5,978 nucleotides of DNA, taken from contig JAISNS010000138.1 of the NCBI GenBank assembly GCA_031276105.1, positions 1-5,978 on the forward strand, given 5' to 3'. This document shows, piece by piece, positions 5,978-5,978 of the stretch. Below the pieces are notes generated by a model. It was not told the origin of the DNA. It saw nothing but the letters and a program-made list of their open reading frames with translations, and did no database searches. Every line of letters begins with the position of its first letter. Position 1 is the stretch's first letter. Both the position numbers and the translations under genes were made by a program. This stretch comes from Dysgonamonadaceae bacterium (GTDB taxonomy: Bacteria > Bacteroidota > Bacteroidia > Bacteroidales > Azobacteroidaceae).

Positions 5978-5978
5978 G

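Overview
The window looks like chromosomal DNA from a member of the Bacteroidota, most likely Bacteroidales. Three things point there. Two promoter-like sites match the TTTG / TAnnTTTG consensus of that phylum. The genes lack Shine-Dalgarno sites and have A-rich leaders. The secreted protein opens with an N-terminal module (signal peptide, AQVTIG, AILDLNSG.KGGL, MVYNT, WDG..W) typical of Bacteroidales surface proteins. The species cannot be named from sequence alone.

Layout, left to right. Bases 1-82 are the 3' end of a plus-strand ychF gene (C-terminal TGS domain of the YchF/OLA1 GTPase). Next is a 98-bp near-perfect palindrome (129-226) built from a 14-nt iteration; its right arm supplies the last codon and the stop of the converging minus-strand gene. 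That gene (221-2071) encodes a 616-residue secreted multidomain protein: signal peptide, Bacteroidales head module, Ig-like region, LamG/concanavalin-like region and two IPT/TIG domains. The 496-bp divergent intergenic region (2072-2567) is unusually rich. It holds three REP-like hairpin units (2111-2235), a probable minus-strand small RNA of about 175 nt with its own promoter and rho-independent terminator (about 2254-2430), and a -7-like element for the plus-strand operon (2534-2541).

The right 3.4 kb is a two-gene plus-strand unit: a MoxR-type AAA+ ATPase (2568-3683) and a 765-residue DUF5682-type protein (3680-5977), joined by an ATGA overlap. From knowledge of the family, this pair normally sits with a VWA-domain protein and often with SWIM zinc-finger and DUF5691 genes. 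The VWA gene would be expected just past the right edge, because the window ends one base after the DUF5682 stop. The likely working model is a MoxR ATPase remodelling or activating its VWA/DUF5682 partners; the substrate and biological role are not known to me.

The most notable items are the poorly understood MoxR-DUF5682 pair and the candidate small RNA, whose fold can be drawn as a 6S-like interrupted rod or as competing hairpins. The SWIM/DUF5691 genes are not immediately upstream of the MoxR gene here.
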